Source: a virus. Taken from it: a stretch of DNA of 64,000 bases. The notes under the pieces are model-generated. The model did not search any database. It was not told the origin of the DNA and saw only the letters and a list, made by a program, of their open reading frames with translations. Positions within the stretch are counted from its first letter, which is position 1. The number at the start of each line of letters is the position of its first letter. Location: positions 88,754 to 152,753 of the IMG/VR virus record IMGVR_UViG_3300030390_000715. One strand, given 5' to 3'. Shown in pieces: positions 13,499-23,302 of this stretch. Made by a program: the position numbers and the translations under genes.

Positions 13499-14418
13499 TG
13501 TCAAATTATTTCGAAAACTTTCCGAGACAACTCTATAAGTTCGGTGATGCGGAAGATCCTGTTTACTTTCAAAAGTTAGCCCAATACGTCGATCTAGTCG
13601 ATAGGGTTGGCGATGATGCAAGTACATATATTGAATATGAGATACTAGATTTTGATAGACCGGATACCCTAGCACATAAGCTATATGGCACCAGCGAGTA
13701 TGAGTGGACATTCTTTTCGATGAACCCCCGACTTCGCGAGTCTGGCTGGCCCATGACTCTTCAAGATGTCAGTGACTATGCGATCAAGAAAGCGTATCCA
13801 AATTATGTTTGTCAACTAGGTATTTCTATACCAACAGCCATCGTAGGCGACTCTGCTGAACTTGGATATGCAGATAGTGCTACAGCAAGAGTTGATGTGT
13901 TAGCAAAACATATCGCTATCGCATTTCCTGTCGGGCAGACTGTTACTATTGGTAATTTCTACGGTGAAGTACTCGACCTCAATATACAAAATGCTGAAGT
14001 GACTATTGGTAATGTCAAAGATAGTGCGAGAAGTACTACGTTCGCTACGGGTGATTCTGTAGCAGGTCAAGCCGCTTATTTAGCTCCTACTACTATAACA
14101 TACGGAACGGCTGATAGCGCAACAATCGCAGTCAATTATCCTATCGTTTATCAAGACACGATTCCTACTGTCGACTCCGCTATCTCTTTGAATGAAATGC
14201 TTTCGGTAAGTACAAAGTATGAATATGAAGGAACACACCATTTCACGGATTCTGTTGGTGAAGTTGTTGACTATCTATTCTTCGATGGAACGATAACTGC
14301 GGTATCGAACATCGATTGGTTGATTGCAGAGAATGACAAGACAAAAAGAATACGCGTGATCAAGAACCAATTCATTGATAAGATTGTCGGTGAACATAAA
14401 CGCCTTACTGCGAGATAA
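13498..14418 (+). CDS. 53: Baseplate wedge subunit gp53 with large insertion
   Basis: A 306-residue wedge protein. The LysM-like core RPDTLAHKLYGTSEYEWTFF matches T4 gp53 (RPEELANAIYGNPQLYWVL). The C-terminus KTKRIRVIKNQFIDKIVGEH matches its last helix. T4 gp53 has about 196 residues; the extra ~110 residues (about 115-240) are beta-rich and repeat the phrases GDSAELGYADSAT and TYGTADSATIAV, so the insertion may hold a duplicated strand module. It connects wedges in the baseplate. Confidence 0.9.
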   Translation: MSNYFENFPRQLYKFGDAEDPVYFQKLAQYVDLVDRVGDDASTYIEYEILDFDRPDTLAHKLYGTSEYEWTFFSMNPRLRESGWPMTLQDVSDYAIKKAYPNYVCQLGISIPTAIVGDSAELGYADSATARVDVLAKHIAIAFPVGQTVTIGNFYGEVLDLNIQNAEVTIGNVKDSARSTTFATGDSVAGQAAYLAPTTITYGTADSATIAVNYPIVYQDTIPTVDSAISLNEMLSVSTKYEYEGTHHFTDSVGEVVDYLFFDGTITAVSNIDWLIAENDKTKRIRVIKNQFIDKIVGEHKRLTAR

Positions 14419-14421
14419 TTA

Positions 14422-15777
14422 ATGCCTTCGACTCAATCACAATTTAGTATACTAGAAGCCTCGATAATATCTACGTCCACATATGATGACGAAAGTGTTG
14501 TTGATGTAAAAAGTAATGTTCTTGAATTACAATTCTTCGAGCATATTGGTAAACCTTTTGTCGATGCTAAGATAGTGCTTATCGATGATATGGGTTTAAA
14601 AGATGCGCTAGGAATTCAAGGCACAGAGAAGTTTCGAATTGTTATTGGTGATCCATCGGGTCTCGAAGAACCTTCGATTGTCAAGTATTTTTACATATCA
14701 AATATTACACAGACAAAGAAGCTCAATGATCGAAGCGAAATGTTAGCGATTGATCTAGTAGAGGAGCAAGTGTTCGTTGACGCGGTAAAGCAGTTTAGTA
14801 GGTCTTACACCTCAACACTCGAAGATATGATCACTAGTATTTGTGAACGTGATCTAGGAAAGACTGTAGATAAAGAAGATTTCGAAGGTAGCGTACAGGG
14901 CGTTAGAAAAGTCATTATACCTTTCATGAGCCCTTTGAGCGCAATTCAGTGGCTGAAGAATCGGGCTACGAGCAAAATTGGTGCACCCATCTATCTGTAC
15001 TCAAGTCTATATCAAGACGAATTGAAGATGGCTAACTTAGACAAACTATTGCAAGCTGATGTAATCAATGATAAACTGCCCCTTAGATTTTCGAAGGCTG
15101 TTCAAGGAACAGACGATCCTCTTAGACCTTATTTTGAAGTTTTAGAGTTAAACGAGATCGGGGGTGATAACGCACTAGAACTTTACGAAGATGGTGCGAT
15201 CGGCTCTTTCTACTCAAACCTCGATGCAGGTACAGGAAACTCAGTTGACAACCACATAACGATTCGTGATATCATTGACGAGTTCTATACGAACGACTTA
15301 ATCTCTGCTGATACAATTCAATCGATATATGACGATGCTTTGCTGATTGGAGGCAAGCTGTCAGATACGTACAACTCTTTACATATTCACCAAGTGACTT
15401 CGAGCGGAACTTACAACCAATTCCTCAGTTATCACGACGAATCGACTCTTCTTGACGATAAAAATAATATAATCGAATCGAGATTAAAGGTTAAAAATAA
15501 AATCATTCGTGCTATAATGAAAAAGAATATGATTGATATTGGCATAGATGGAAGTATGCTTATTCGAGGTGAAGTTACTGTCGGTAATAAACTCCGCGTG
15601 TTATTCTTAAAATCTGATGCTAACGGAGACGAGAAGGATTTAAGCGAACAGGTAGACATGAGCAAGTCTGGTGATTATTTTATTGTTGCGATAAATAATA
15701 AAATGTCAAGCGAGAGTCATGTAGCACAATTAAGACTGTCTAAACTAGGTGACCTACCGGATAACTTCACACTATGA
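14422..15777 (+). CDS. 27: Baseplate hub gp27-like protein
   Basis: A 451-residue hub protein. It starts with the tube-like strands of gp27 (FSILEASIISTSTYDDESVV, DVKSNVLELQFFEHIGKPF, DAKIVLIDDMGLKDALGIQG). It ends with strands that carry KNMIDIGIDGSMLIRGEVTVG, VDMSKSGDYFIVAINN. T4 gp27 forms the trimeric torus to which gp5 binds. Position directly before the gp5-like genes fits. It overlaps the next gene by 4 nt. Confidence 0.85.
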   Translation: MPSTQSQFSILEASIISTSTYDDESVVDVKSNVLELQFFEHIGKPFVDAKIVLIDDMGLKDALGIQGTEKFRIVIGDPSGLEEPSIVKYFYISNITQTKKLNDRSEMLAIDLVEEQVFVDAVKQFSRSYTSTLEDMITSICERDLGKTVDKEDFEGSVQGVRKVIIPFMSPLSAIQWLKNRATSKIGAPIYLYSSLYQDELKMANLDKLLQADVINDKLPLRFSKAVQGTDDPLRPYFEVLELNEIGGDNALELYEDGAIGSFYSNLDAGTGNSVDNHITIRDIIDEFYTNDLISADTIQSIYDDALLIGGKLSDTYNSLHIHQVTSSGTYNQFLSYHDESTLLDDKNNIIESRLKVKNKIIRAIMKKNMIDIGIDGSMLIRGEVTVGNKLRVLFLKSDANGDEKDLSEQVDMSKSGDYFIVAINNKMSSESHVAQLRLSKLGDLPDNFTL

Positions 15778-16655
15778 ATATTCTAACTCCTATTCAAAAA
15801 GAATTTTACGGTGATGACCTTCGTTGGTTCTTAGGCACATGTATTAATGCACACCCACCTGCAGGACTAGAGGGGCGCGTAAAAGTTCGAATCAACGGAG
15901 TTCATAGCGCAAGTACCGCTGATATTCCGGAGAGGGATTTACCTTGGGCTCAAGTTCTATTGCCAACTACTGAAGGTGGTTCTTCAGGTATTGGTCGTAT
16001 TCCTCAGATAGTACAAGGCTCGTTCGTCTTTGGTATGTTCATGGACGGAGTATCTTCGCAATTGCCCTTAGTACTAGGAACATTACCTAGAATAGAATTA
16101 CCTTCTTCTGTACAGACTGATCGACGTACTTCAAACGAGAGTGCAACGGACTATACAAAACGCAGATTACAGAATGTTACTACTCAAAAATTCAAAGATG
16201 ATGGTGTACGAAACGCCTCTGTTGGATTACGTAGACAACAATCGATGAAGTTCTTTATTGATAATGGATATGATTTAATTCAAGCCTCAGCTATTACAGG
16301 TGCGCTTCAGGCTGAATCGCGATTCATTTTATACGACGAGCAGTGGTATGATTCACTAACTACTCCTAAACTTGGCATTGCTAACTGGAGAAAAGTAGCT
16401 ACGCTTGGTAGTCGATATACTAATCTATTGAATTTTGCTTCTCAATTCTCACCCAACGCTGACTGGAAATTATTCTCTATTCAGTTGCAGTTCGTGTTGT
16501 ATGAATTGAGGAACGATTTCAATCAAGTCAATAGTCGTTTAATAGCAACCACTAATGTCAAGGATGCGAGTGAAGTTGTCAATAGATACTATCTCAAGAA
16601 CACGAATGAAAGCTACAAGTTGGCTCAACAAGCCTACGAAGAGGTCTTATCATAA
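15774..16655 (+). CDS. 5: gp5-like hub protein: OB fold plus tail lysozyme
   Basis: A 293-residue protein that joins the gp5 N-terminal OB-fold domain (residues 1-110; RWFLGTCINAHPPAGLEGRV, VRINGVHS, LPWAQVLLPTTEGGSSGIG, PLVLGTLPRIE) to a peptidoglycan lysozyme. The lysozyme (about 150-290) resembles the 'phage tail lysozyme' family, not the T4 gp5 lysozyme. Its features are MKFFIDNGYDLIQASAITGA, the catalytic Glu in LQAESRF (about residue 181), GIANWRK and IQLQFVLYELRNDF. T4 gp5 carries its own lysozyme and spike in one chain of about 575 residues; here the spike is a separate gene. Confidence 0.88.
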   Translation: MNILTPIQKEFYGDDLRWFLGTCINAHPPAGLEGRVKVRINGVHSASTADIPERDLPWAQVLLPTTEGGSSGIGRIPQIVQGSFVFGMFMDGVSSQLPLVLGTLPRIELPSSVQTDRRTSNESATDYTKRRLQNVTTQKFKDDGVRNASVGLRRQQSMKFFIDNGYDLIQASAITGALQAESRFILYDEQWYDSLTTPKLGIANWRKVATLGSRYTNLLNFASQFSPNADWKLFSIQLQFVLYELRNDFNQVNSRLIATTNVKDASEVVNRYYLKNTNESYKLAQQAYEEVLS

Positions 16656-18565
16656 TGAGCAATGACGTATTAAAGAGTGAAGTCGAAGCAAGTTTTAAAT
16701 CAATCGACGAAACTCCTATTATCGAAAACTCTAAAAGAGCGATTGAAAGCCAAAAGAATACTGCTGAAACAATAGCGGGTTCTATCGCAGGTCAAGTAGA
16801 AGGTGGCATTCAATCCATCACCTCTAAAATAGACGAATATAGCGATAAAGTAAACACTGTATCTACAGAAGGATTACTCGACGATGGACTTCAAAGTCTC
16901 AAGGGTATGGGTACCGATGCAGTCAATACAGCAATATCAGGCTTTTTAGGTTCAAGCGGATCTTCTGTTAAAGTTGTATTTACTGATCCAGATTCTAACG
17001 GTATGGTATACCCACTATCATCATCGCTCGAAGCGTCCGGTGGTGCGAGTGCTACGGTATCAGCGATACTTCAGTTGATCACAGGACTAGGAGTAGGACC
17101 AGGCAGTCTTCAGAAAGTAGTTGCTGATGCAAGCCCCGCTGGACTAATCAGCGCAACAAAATCCATTACTGGTAAATTAGGCGCATTCGATGGGGCTGAA
17201 GCTATCGCTTCGCTCACAGAAAATGCTATCAACTCAGTCAAGATCGATCTAGAAAATGCCACAACGGGCAGTCTGGCTAACATCAAAGATAATAGCGGTA
17301 ATGTTCTTAATACACTTAATAAGACAATAACGAATATTCCTTCGACTTGGGATTCTGACGGCATTGTCACTTCAGTAACATCTATTACGGGTGTCGCTAA
17401 AAATAACGATAGCGCATTCAATCTGTCTATGACTGATCTTGATAATTCTATTGTCGACCTTAAAGGTGCAGTGACTAAGAGCCAAGACATCTCAGCTAAT
17501 TCCGCAGGACAAGTTTCTGATCTAACTAATCTATCAGGTGGCAAAGACGGCACGTCCGTAAAGTCTGATCTTGATAATGGCGCGAATTACTATAGAGCTA
17601 ATTTCTCAAAGAGTGGCGACGAGTATAGAAGTGTTGTTAAAAGAAGAGTGGCTAAAGATTCTAAGAGAGGAATTATACAAGGTATTAGTCAAGACGCTCT
17701 CAGCGACATTAGGAGTCGTTTCACAGCATTCAATTCACCCTTCACGCTGTCTGATGTTGTTATCAACGAAGTAATCAATTTATCGCAAGGAGATGTCGCT
17801 GATTTTTCGCAAGCAGTTAAACTCCTACATGATCAAACTGGTAAAGAGTATGATGTTGTTAAATCATTCTTACAGACAATCGATACGACAATCCATGCGG
17901 CAACAAGACCCGTATTATCTGATATAGTCTTTGCGGAGCCTTATGTTATTGGTTCATATCAAAAGAATTGGAATAAAGGCGCAGGCGATCCAGTCTTTCC
18001 GTACATATCTTCGCTCGAAGAATTACGGGCTGAAATCAAGAATATACAGCGAGAAGTTACTGAAGTTGTTGTGCATTGGACCGAGACCCATACAGATAAG
18101 AATATAGGTTCTGAAGAAGTCAATAAATATCATTTAGTCGCTGGGTTAGATGGAATTGGCTATCACTACATTATTCGTCGCGATGGTTCTCTTCAGAGAG
18201 GTCGACCCATTAATATACAAGGTCAACACTCACCAAAGAACTTTCACGATCTCCGTAGTTTATCGATAGCGTTTGTTGGTGGAATTAACGTACCGAGCGG
18301 TACACCCAATAGTGAAAACTTCTTGTCCGCACAGTCGTTGACCCGTAGTCAGTTTAACACATTCGATCATGTCTGTCGAGCAATATATAATGCTATTCCT
18401 GGTATTCAAATTGTAGGTCATATCGATATAGATGATGATGAATTAGATCCAGGCTTTGATGTTATATCCTACGCACAATCGAACTTTGGATTAAAGAGCG
18501 AGTTCAAGACTCCGCTCAAGCAACAACCCTTTACAGCTAAAGAGTTATTAACAAATGACGAATAA
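16655..18565 (+). CDS. Baseplate protein with N-acetylmuramoyl-L-alanine amidase domain
   Basis: A 636-residue protein. Residues 1-330 are low-complexity, Ser/Gly/Asp-rich and repetitive, probably a structural or coiled region. Residues about 465-625 form a zinc amidase of the T7-lysozyme/PGRP type. Features are VVVHWTETHTD (first His, about 473), GIGYHYIIRRDGSLQRGRP, GQHSPKNFHDLRSLSIAFVG, VGHIDIDDDELDPGF (second His about 588, with Asp of DPGF replacing Cys). It cuts between muramic acid and L-alanine. It follows the lysozyme and precedes the spike, so it is probably mounted on the tail tip. All zinc ligands seem present. Confidence 0.85.
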   Translation: MSNDVLKSEVEASFKSIDETPIIENSKRAIESQKNTAETIAGSIAGQVEGGIQSITSKIDEYSDKVNTVSTEGLLDDGLQSLKGMGTDAVNTAISGFLGSSGSSVKVVFTDPDSNGMVYPLSSSLEASGGASATVSAILQLITGLGVGPGSLQKVVADASPAGLISATKSITGKLGAFDGAEAIASLTENAINSVKIDLENATTGSLANIKDNSGNVLNTLNKTITNIPSTWDSDGIVTSVTSITGVAKNNDSAFNLSMTDLDNSIVDLKGAVTKSQDISANSAGQVSDLTNLSGGKDGTSVKSDLDNGANYYRANFSKSGDEYRSVVKRRVAKDSKRGIIQGISQDALSDIRSRFTAFNSPFTLSDVVINEVINLSQGDVADFSQAVKLLHDQTGKEYDVVKSFLQTIDTTIHAATRPVLSDIVFAEPYVIGSYQKNWNKGAGDPVFPYISSLEELRAEIKNIQREVTEVVVHWTETHTDKNIGSEEVNKYHLVAGLDGIGYHYIIRRDGSLQRGRPINIQGQHSPKNFHDLRSLSIAFVGGINVPSGTPNSENFLSAQSLTRSQFNTFDHVCRAIYNAIPGIQIVGHIDIDDDELDPGFDVISYAQSNFGLKSEFKTPLKQQPFTAKELLTNDE

Positions 18566-20009
18566 AGTAGATAATTTAGACGCACGAGAAAAAAATCTAG
18601 GTGTTGGTCAAGAAGATACCGTCGGTGTGCCAAAGGATGGATTCAGTGATCCGTCAGGCGAATTTCCTAAGCGAGAATATTTCTTTAGCTCAAGTGTAAA
18701 CAAAGCCGCTAAAGGCGAGAAAGTTAATAATCTTGATATTGGTGGTGGTGATCTAGGTGTATCGATTGATATGCCTAGCCAAGAGCCTTCGATGTATCCT
18801 CACAACGATACTAACGAAACTCCTTCGGGTCATGTTATCGAGTATGACGATACGCCCGGGGGTGAAAGAATATTATTAAAGCACAGAACAGGCGCTGGTG
18901 TAGAAATGAGGGCTGACGGCACAGTAGTTGTCGTGTCTAAAAATAAAAGAATTGAAGTGACAGGCGGTGATCATACCGCAATTATTGAAGGGGATGGTGA
19001 TCTTGTTTATAAAGGTAGTCTTAATTTACGTGTTAGTGGTGATTATAATGTCGACGTGGGTGGCGATTATAAAGTCACTGTCGCCGGTGACACCAAAGAA
19101 AGTATAAAAGGTCGGCACAACAAAACTGTCGGTAAAGATCAGAACTATACGATACGAGGTTCGAGAGGAGCGCAAGTGGTAGGTATGAACACCGAAACAC
19201 TATTAGGCTCTACTAATGTATTAGTTAAAGGTGATCAGAAAAATTATGTTGAAGGTGATATTGAGATGTTATCGTCTAACAATATTACACAAACTGCTGT
19301 CAACGAGTGGGTCGTCGCGTCGAGCGTGGCAGGTATTAGCGCAAGACATATTAGCGTTATCGGTCATAAAGGAACAATAGGTGGTTCAACAATTGACTAT
19401 TACGGCAAGACGTATGGTGGTATGCCAGGAGGTCTAACTAATCTTGCGACATTCTACGGAACATTGGTCGGTAAAGCTACAGAAGCGAATCATGCAGATT
19501 ATGCTATTAAATCATCTATCGCAGAATATGCAAGTGGTGCGGCTAAGGCGTTAGTAGCCGCTAAAGAAAAGCCAACTACAATTTCATCCCCTAATCCAAT
19601 ACCCGGAATTATGACATATCTTCCTTTAGCACCCACAGCACCTTTACCAAACCCCGCTATAGTAGAGATGCAGTTATCGACAAGCAACTACGGAATCAGA
19701 AATGTTGAGGTCGACCCTTTACTTAAAGAAAAGATAAGTAAGTCGGATGACTACAAAGAATTGTTTAATGAAGATCCTTCGATTCATGAGATAAGATCGA
19801 AGCTAAGAGATACAGCGCATTTTAACAATAATGCATTTACGAGCTTTCTTGTAAGTGAAAATAAACTTAACAGAGATTTTAAAAAGAACATTCCTAGAAA
19901 CATTGGTAGATCAGCAAATAAGAAAGGAACAATTCATTTCGGAACTACTACATTAGGAAACAATCCCGCTGACACGAGAAGCAAAAGATTTAAGGTGAAC
20001 ACAAAATGA
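18555..20009 (+). CDS. Central spike protein (gp5 C-domain, VgrG-like beta-helix)
   Basis: A 484-residue protein. Residues about 160-260 carry the regular octapeptide repeats of a triple-stranded beta-helix: GDYNVDVGGDYKVTVAGDT, then KGRHNKTVGKDQNYTIRG, as in T4 gp5C and VgrG needles. The front part (about 90-150: HVIEYDDTPGGERILLKHRTG) is the typical VgrG/gp5 spike connection. The C-terminal 150 residues are polar and Pro-rich. It trimerises to puncture the outer membrane. It overlaps the amidase gene by 11 nt. No tip metal motif was identified. Confidence 0.87.
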   Translation: MTNKVDNLDAREKNLGVGQEDTVGVPKDGFSDPSGEFPKREYFFSSSVNKAAKGEKVNNLDIGGGDLGVSIDMPSQEPSMYPHNDTNETPSGHVIEYDDTPGGERILLKHRTGAGVEMRADGTVVVVSKNKRIEVTGGDHTAIIEGDGDLVYKGSLNLRVSGDYNVDVGGDYKVTVAGDTKESIKGRHNKTVGKDQNYTIRGSRGAQVVGMNTETLLGSTNVLVKGDQKNYVEGDIEMLSSNNITQTAVNEWVVASSVAGISARHISVIGHKGTIGGSTIDYYGKTYGGMPGGLTNLATFYGTLVGKATEANHADYAIKSSIAEYASGAAKALVAAKEKPTTISSPNPIPGIMTYLPLAPTAPLPNPAIVEMQLSTSNYGIRNVEVDPLLKEKISKSDDYKELFNEDPSIHEIRSKLRDTAHFNNNAFTSFLVSENKLNRDFKKNIPRNIGRSANKKGTIHFGTTTLGNNPADTRSKRFKVNTK

Positions 20010-20764
20010 TACTACTGGTTAATCCACAATATAATCCTGACTTCGAAGATGATATAACGTCTACGACTAAACTAGGTCCTGGCATATCTCTTGCGAAGTT
20101 CTTAGGTGCTAAAGGATCGCGTACACAACTTGATACGCTATATGCGGAAGACTTCTTTGGTGCACCTGATAAAAGACAGATTGCTCGTAATCTAGTCCTA
20201 CACACTCAAGTCATCCAGTCAGTAATAGCAAACTCGTTTTTCTCTAGGCATCGCTTAGTTGTGAGCGAAGGAATATACGAACCTAATCCAAAGTTCACAG
20301 TAGAAGAACGCGCTGTCGGGAGTGAAGCGCAAGCTAAGAAACTAGCGAGTGAAAATAAAGGATCGTTTGGTAAAGGTCCGGACGGATGGATAGCTCGTAT
20401 TCCAACTTATATCGGTGAGAGACCCACCGCTGGCAGTATCAATGATTTAAGAAGAACCGGTAGAGCCGTAGCGTATCAGCTTGTCGACAAGAAAGGTAAG
20501 TCAGACCCACAAATGTCGTTTGACCTAGCAGTGTACTTAAAAGACTATTGCAATTATGATAAACTGACACTTGACTACGATACGTTCGATCCGTCGGGTG
20601 ATCTCACATGCTCGATTATATTAGAGATGCCAAAAGTTCCAACAACATACGACCTTTCATTTAAATATGATCTTGAAACGACATACAATGGTGAGCTTCA
20701 AGCAAAAGACGAACTACTCGAAATACTTCCTGAAGTAGAAAGTATATTTGATTTCTTCTCTTGA
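20006..20764 (+). CDS. Baseplate-cluster protein, possible degenerate M15-type peptidase
   Basis: A 252-residue protein of uncertain function between the spike and gp25. The middle and end recall VanY/Hedgehog-type DD-peptidases: RLVVSEGIY (strand), then INDLRRTGRAVAYQLVD where active enzymes have SxHxxGRAVDI, and YDKLTLDY and SGDLTCSIIL where they have FDQL and WxHVS. The zinc-binding His, Asp and His are not conserved (Leu, Tyr, Ser in these places). If the resemblance is real the domain is probably inactive and structural. This is an inference from pattern only. Confidence 0.6.
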   Translation: MILLVNPQYNPDFEDDITSTTKLGPGISLAKFLGAKGSRTQLDTLYAEDFFGAPDKRQIARNLVLHTQVIQSVIANSFFSRHRLVVSEGIYEPNPKFTVEERAVGSEAQAKKLASENKGSFGKGPDGWIARIPTYIGERPTAGSINDLRRTGRAVAYQLVDKKGKSDPQMSFDLAVYLKDYCNYDKLTLDYDTFDPSGDLTCSIILEMPKVPTTYDLSFKYDLETTYNGELQAKDELLEILPEVESIFDFFS

Positions 20765-20770
20765 AAAGAC

Positions 20771-20778
20771 TATAAATA
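20771..20778 (+). promoter_or_regulatory. T4-type late promoter for gp25
   Basis: A perfect TATAAATA with the gp25 ATG 21 bases after it. It separates the hub genes from the wedge genes. Confidence 0.85.
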
Positions 20779-20798
20779 AAAGAAAAGGGCGATAATGC

Positions 20799-21461
20799 AT
20801 GGCTAAGATTTTCTCTACAGAGGACGGTAAACTTAACACTAGTGTTAGGCTTACGAGCGAACGACTGTATACTGACTTCGATCTAGTCTTCGAGAAAAAG
20901 ACATCTACGGATGGCGATATCTTTAAAAAGACCGATGCGGGTGCAGTAAAGCAGGCTATTAAAACTCTGCTATTAACTAATCGTTTCGAGAAGCCTTATA
21001 GACCACAATTCGGTGCTGACCTATATTCACTATTGTTTAGTCTAGCTGACGAAGAATCGGGCGAAGAAATATCTTCGGCTATCACAGAAGCGATTGAACG
21101 ATACGAGCCAAGGGTTGCAGTACAGAGACTTCAAGTATCAGCCACACCTGATTACAATACGGTCGATGTTACAATAGAATTTCGTGTTATCAATACACAA
21201 TTAATTGATACACTGCGATTAAGTATCACTGATCAAATAGCCGGACCAGATAGAGGCGTGGTTGTTCCTGTCACTGTAGCTGATATACCTCAACAAGTAA
21301 TTAAGACTGAATACGATAATCGCATATTATCAGAGTTTGGACTTTACTTGTCAAGAGATATAGGTAAAACTATTGACGGTGCAATTCTAACTCAAGACGG
21401 TGACGAAATAGCATTCGCAGATACTTCTGGCAATGTACTTATCATATCTACCCCATCTTAA
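20799..21461 (+). CDS. 25: Baseplate wedge subunit gp25 with C-terminal extension
   Basis: A 220-residue protein. The gp25/GPW core (about residues 25-140) shows AVKQAIKTLLLTNRFEKPYR, PQFGADLYSLLFSL, EAIERYEPRVAVQRLQVSAT and DVTIEFRVINT. In T4 gp25 has about 132 residues and begins the sheath from the baseplate core bundle. Here about 80 residues (140-220) follow, beta-rich with two strand pairs (GVVVPVTVADIP, FADTSGNVLIIS), not seen in T4. It leads gp6 by 15 bases. Confidence 0.92.
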   Translation: MAKIFSTEDGKLNTSVRLTSERLYTDFDLVFEKKTSTDGDIFKKTDAGAVKQAIKTLLLTNRFEKPYRPQFGADLYSLLFSLADEESGEEISSAITEAIERYEPRVAVQRLQVSATPDYNTVDVTIEFRVINTQLIDTLRLSITDQIAGPDRGVVVPVTVADIPQQVIKTEYDNRILSEFGLYLSRDIGKTIDGAILTQDGDEIAFADTSGNVLIISTPS

Positions 21462-21476
21462 CGGAGAGAAAGCGTA

Positions 21477-23273
21477 ATGGCTACAACCATTAAATCTACT
21501 GATCTAGATTTTAACGAAATAAAGAATAGTCTAAAAGTGCATCTACAGAACAGTGCGGAATTTAGTGACTATAACTTTGAGGCTTCGGCTCTATCGAGTC
21601 TTCTTGACGTTCTAGCCTATAACACACACCAAAATAGTTTGGTCGCTAACTACGCTTTGAACGAATCGTTTTTAAGTACCGCACAGCTTAGATCGTCTCT
21701 TGTTGGTCTTGCAAGTAGCTTGGGCTACACTGTCAATTCAAGAACAGCTTCATATGCTGTCGTGAATCTATTCACAACAATCGATGTTAATCCTCCGTCG
21801 AGCGTAACATTACCTGCGGGCAGTACATTTTCATCTACTGTCGATAACAAGACTTATACGTTCCAAACACGAAATACCCTTATCGCAAGAAACAATGGAA
21901 GCGATCAGTACTTCTTCGCGATTGATGGTAATCAGAATGTTCCTATCTATGAAGGTGTTGTCAAAACAAAATCATTCATTGCTGGTCAAGGCAGTGATCT
22001 CGACTCATATGTTATACCAGTAACAAACTTAGACCTAGATACAGTCAAAGTCACAGTGTTTGATTCACCATCTTCTATAAACGGAAAGACGTTTATCAAC
22101 ATTAACGGTGCGACTTCAATTAACGAAAAAACGCGCTTGTTCGTGTGTAAAGAGACACCCAACGGATTCTATGAGTTGTCGTTTGGTAATGGTGTTCGTC
22201 TAGGTTCTCAAGCACCCGTTGCAGGCAATAAAATTCTTGTCGAATACACTGCTGTATCTGGAGCTGAAGCGAACGGTGCAAGAACATTTAGCCCTGATGC
22301 ACAGATTGCAGGCGGCTATGATATTACTGTAACGACTATCGCACAATCTGGTGGTGGTAACGCAAAAGAATCAATTGAGTCGATTCGTAAAAACGCGCCT
22401 TACATATACGCTTCGCAGAACAGAATGGTCACTGCTGAAGACTATGCCGCTTTGACACTCAGAAGCTATGCTAATGTTATAAAGGACATCAAAGCTTGGG
22501 GCGGTGAAGATAATTTTCCTGCGACATACGGATCAGTCTTTCTATCAATCGAATTCTCTACGACCGACGCTACTGTTATAACTAACACTAAAGAAGCCAT
22601 AACGAATCTTGCAAAAGACTTATCGGTCGCTTCATTCGACATTAAATTTTCTGATCCAGTAGACACGTTCCTTGAAGTGAAAACATTCTTTCAATTCAAT
22701 CCTAACTTGACTTCATCCTCTCGTTCGCAAGTCGAGACGAATGTGGCTAGTGCTATGGAAACATACTTCGAGAATAATCTTGGTGCGTTCGACAAGTCTT
22801 TCCGAAGATCGAATATGCTAAGTGCTATTGATGCGGTCGATGGTTCTGTATTGTCCAGTCGCGCAGAAATTAGTATGCAGTCAAGATTCGATCCTAAACT
22901 CGGTGCGGTTGATTACATCATTAATTATCCAACTTCAATAAGTCCTCCTGATGATACGCTATATGTTATTAGTTCAGGCAACTTCTTTATTAACGGTAAG
23001 ATATGTTTTCTCCGGAATGTTCTTGATTCAAATGTCATTCAAGCTATTAGTGTCGCTACCGGCATTGCGGAAGTCGATGACATTGGTTCTTATGATGCAG
23101 GCGCAGGAACAGTAACATTAAACTCGTTTGGCGGCACACTCATTAATGGTGAATTTGTCAAGATTAATGCCACTCCGGCTAACCAGTCAGTGATCAATCC
23201 TTTCAGAAATAACATTCTGAAATTCGATGCTACAGCTTCAACGGCTCTAGCAGTACTCACAGATACAGTATAA
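21477..23273 (+). CDS. 6: Baseplate wedge subunit gp6
   Basis: A 598-residue protein that forms the ring of the baseplate wedges. The recognised N-terminus is STDLDFNEIKNSLKVHLQNS, then YNFEASALSSLLDVLAYNTH, LRSSLVGLASSLGYTV, and the wedge core AGGYDITVTTIAQ, SIRKNAPYIYASQNRMVTAE. T4 gp6 has about 660 residues. The last part ends with a beta domain. Its TAA stop is inside the TATAAATA late promoter of gp8. Confidence 0.93.
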   Translation: MATTIKSTDLDFNEIKNSLKVHLQNSAEFSDYNFEASALSSLLDVLAYNTHQNSLVANYALNESFLSTAQLRSSLVGLASSLGYTVNSRTASYAVVNLFTTIDVNPPSSVTLPAGSTFSSTVDNKTYTFQTRNTLIARNNGSDQYFFAIDGNQNVPIYEGVVKTKSFIAGQGSDLDSYVIPVTNLDLDTVKVTVFDSPSSINGKTFININGATSINEKTRLFVCKETPNGFYELSFGNGVRLGSQAPVAGNKILVEYTAVSGAEANGARTFSPDAQIAGGYDITVTTIAQSGGGNAKESIESIRKNAPYIYASQNRMVTAEDYAALTLRSYANVIKDIKAWGGEDNFPATYGSVFLSIEFSTTDATVITNTKEAITNLAKDLSVASFDIKFSDPVDTFLEVKTFFQFNPNLTSSSRSQVETNVASAMETYFENNLGAFDKSFRRSNMLSAIDAVDGSVLSSRAEISMQSRFDPKLGAVDYIINYPTSISPPDDTLYVISSGNFFINGKICFLRNVLDSNVIQAISVATGIAEVDDIGSYDAGAGTVTLNSFGGTLINGEFVKINATPANQSVINPFRNNILKFDATASTALAVLTDTV

Positions 23274-23276
23274 ATA
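23269..23276 (+). promoter_or_regulatory. T4-type late promoter for gp8, overlapping the gp6 stop
   Basis: A perfect TATAAATA whose bases 3-5 are the TAA stop codon of gp6. The gp8 ATG follows after 26 bases. Confidence 0.85.
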
Positions 23277-23302
23277 GATACATATTAATAAGAGAACTAA
23301 TC

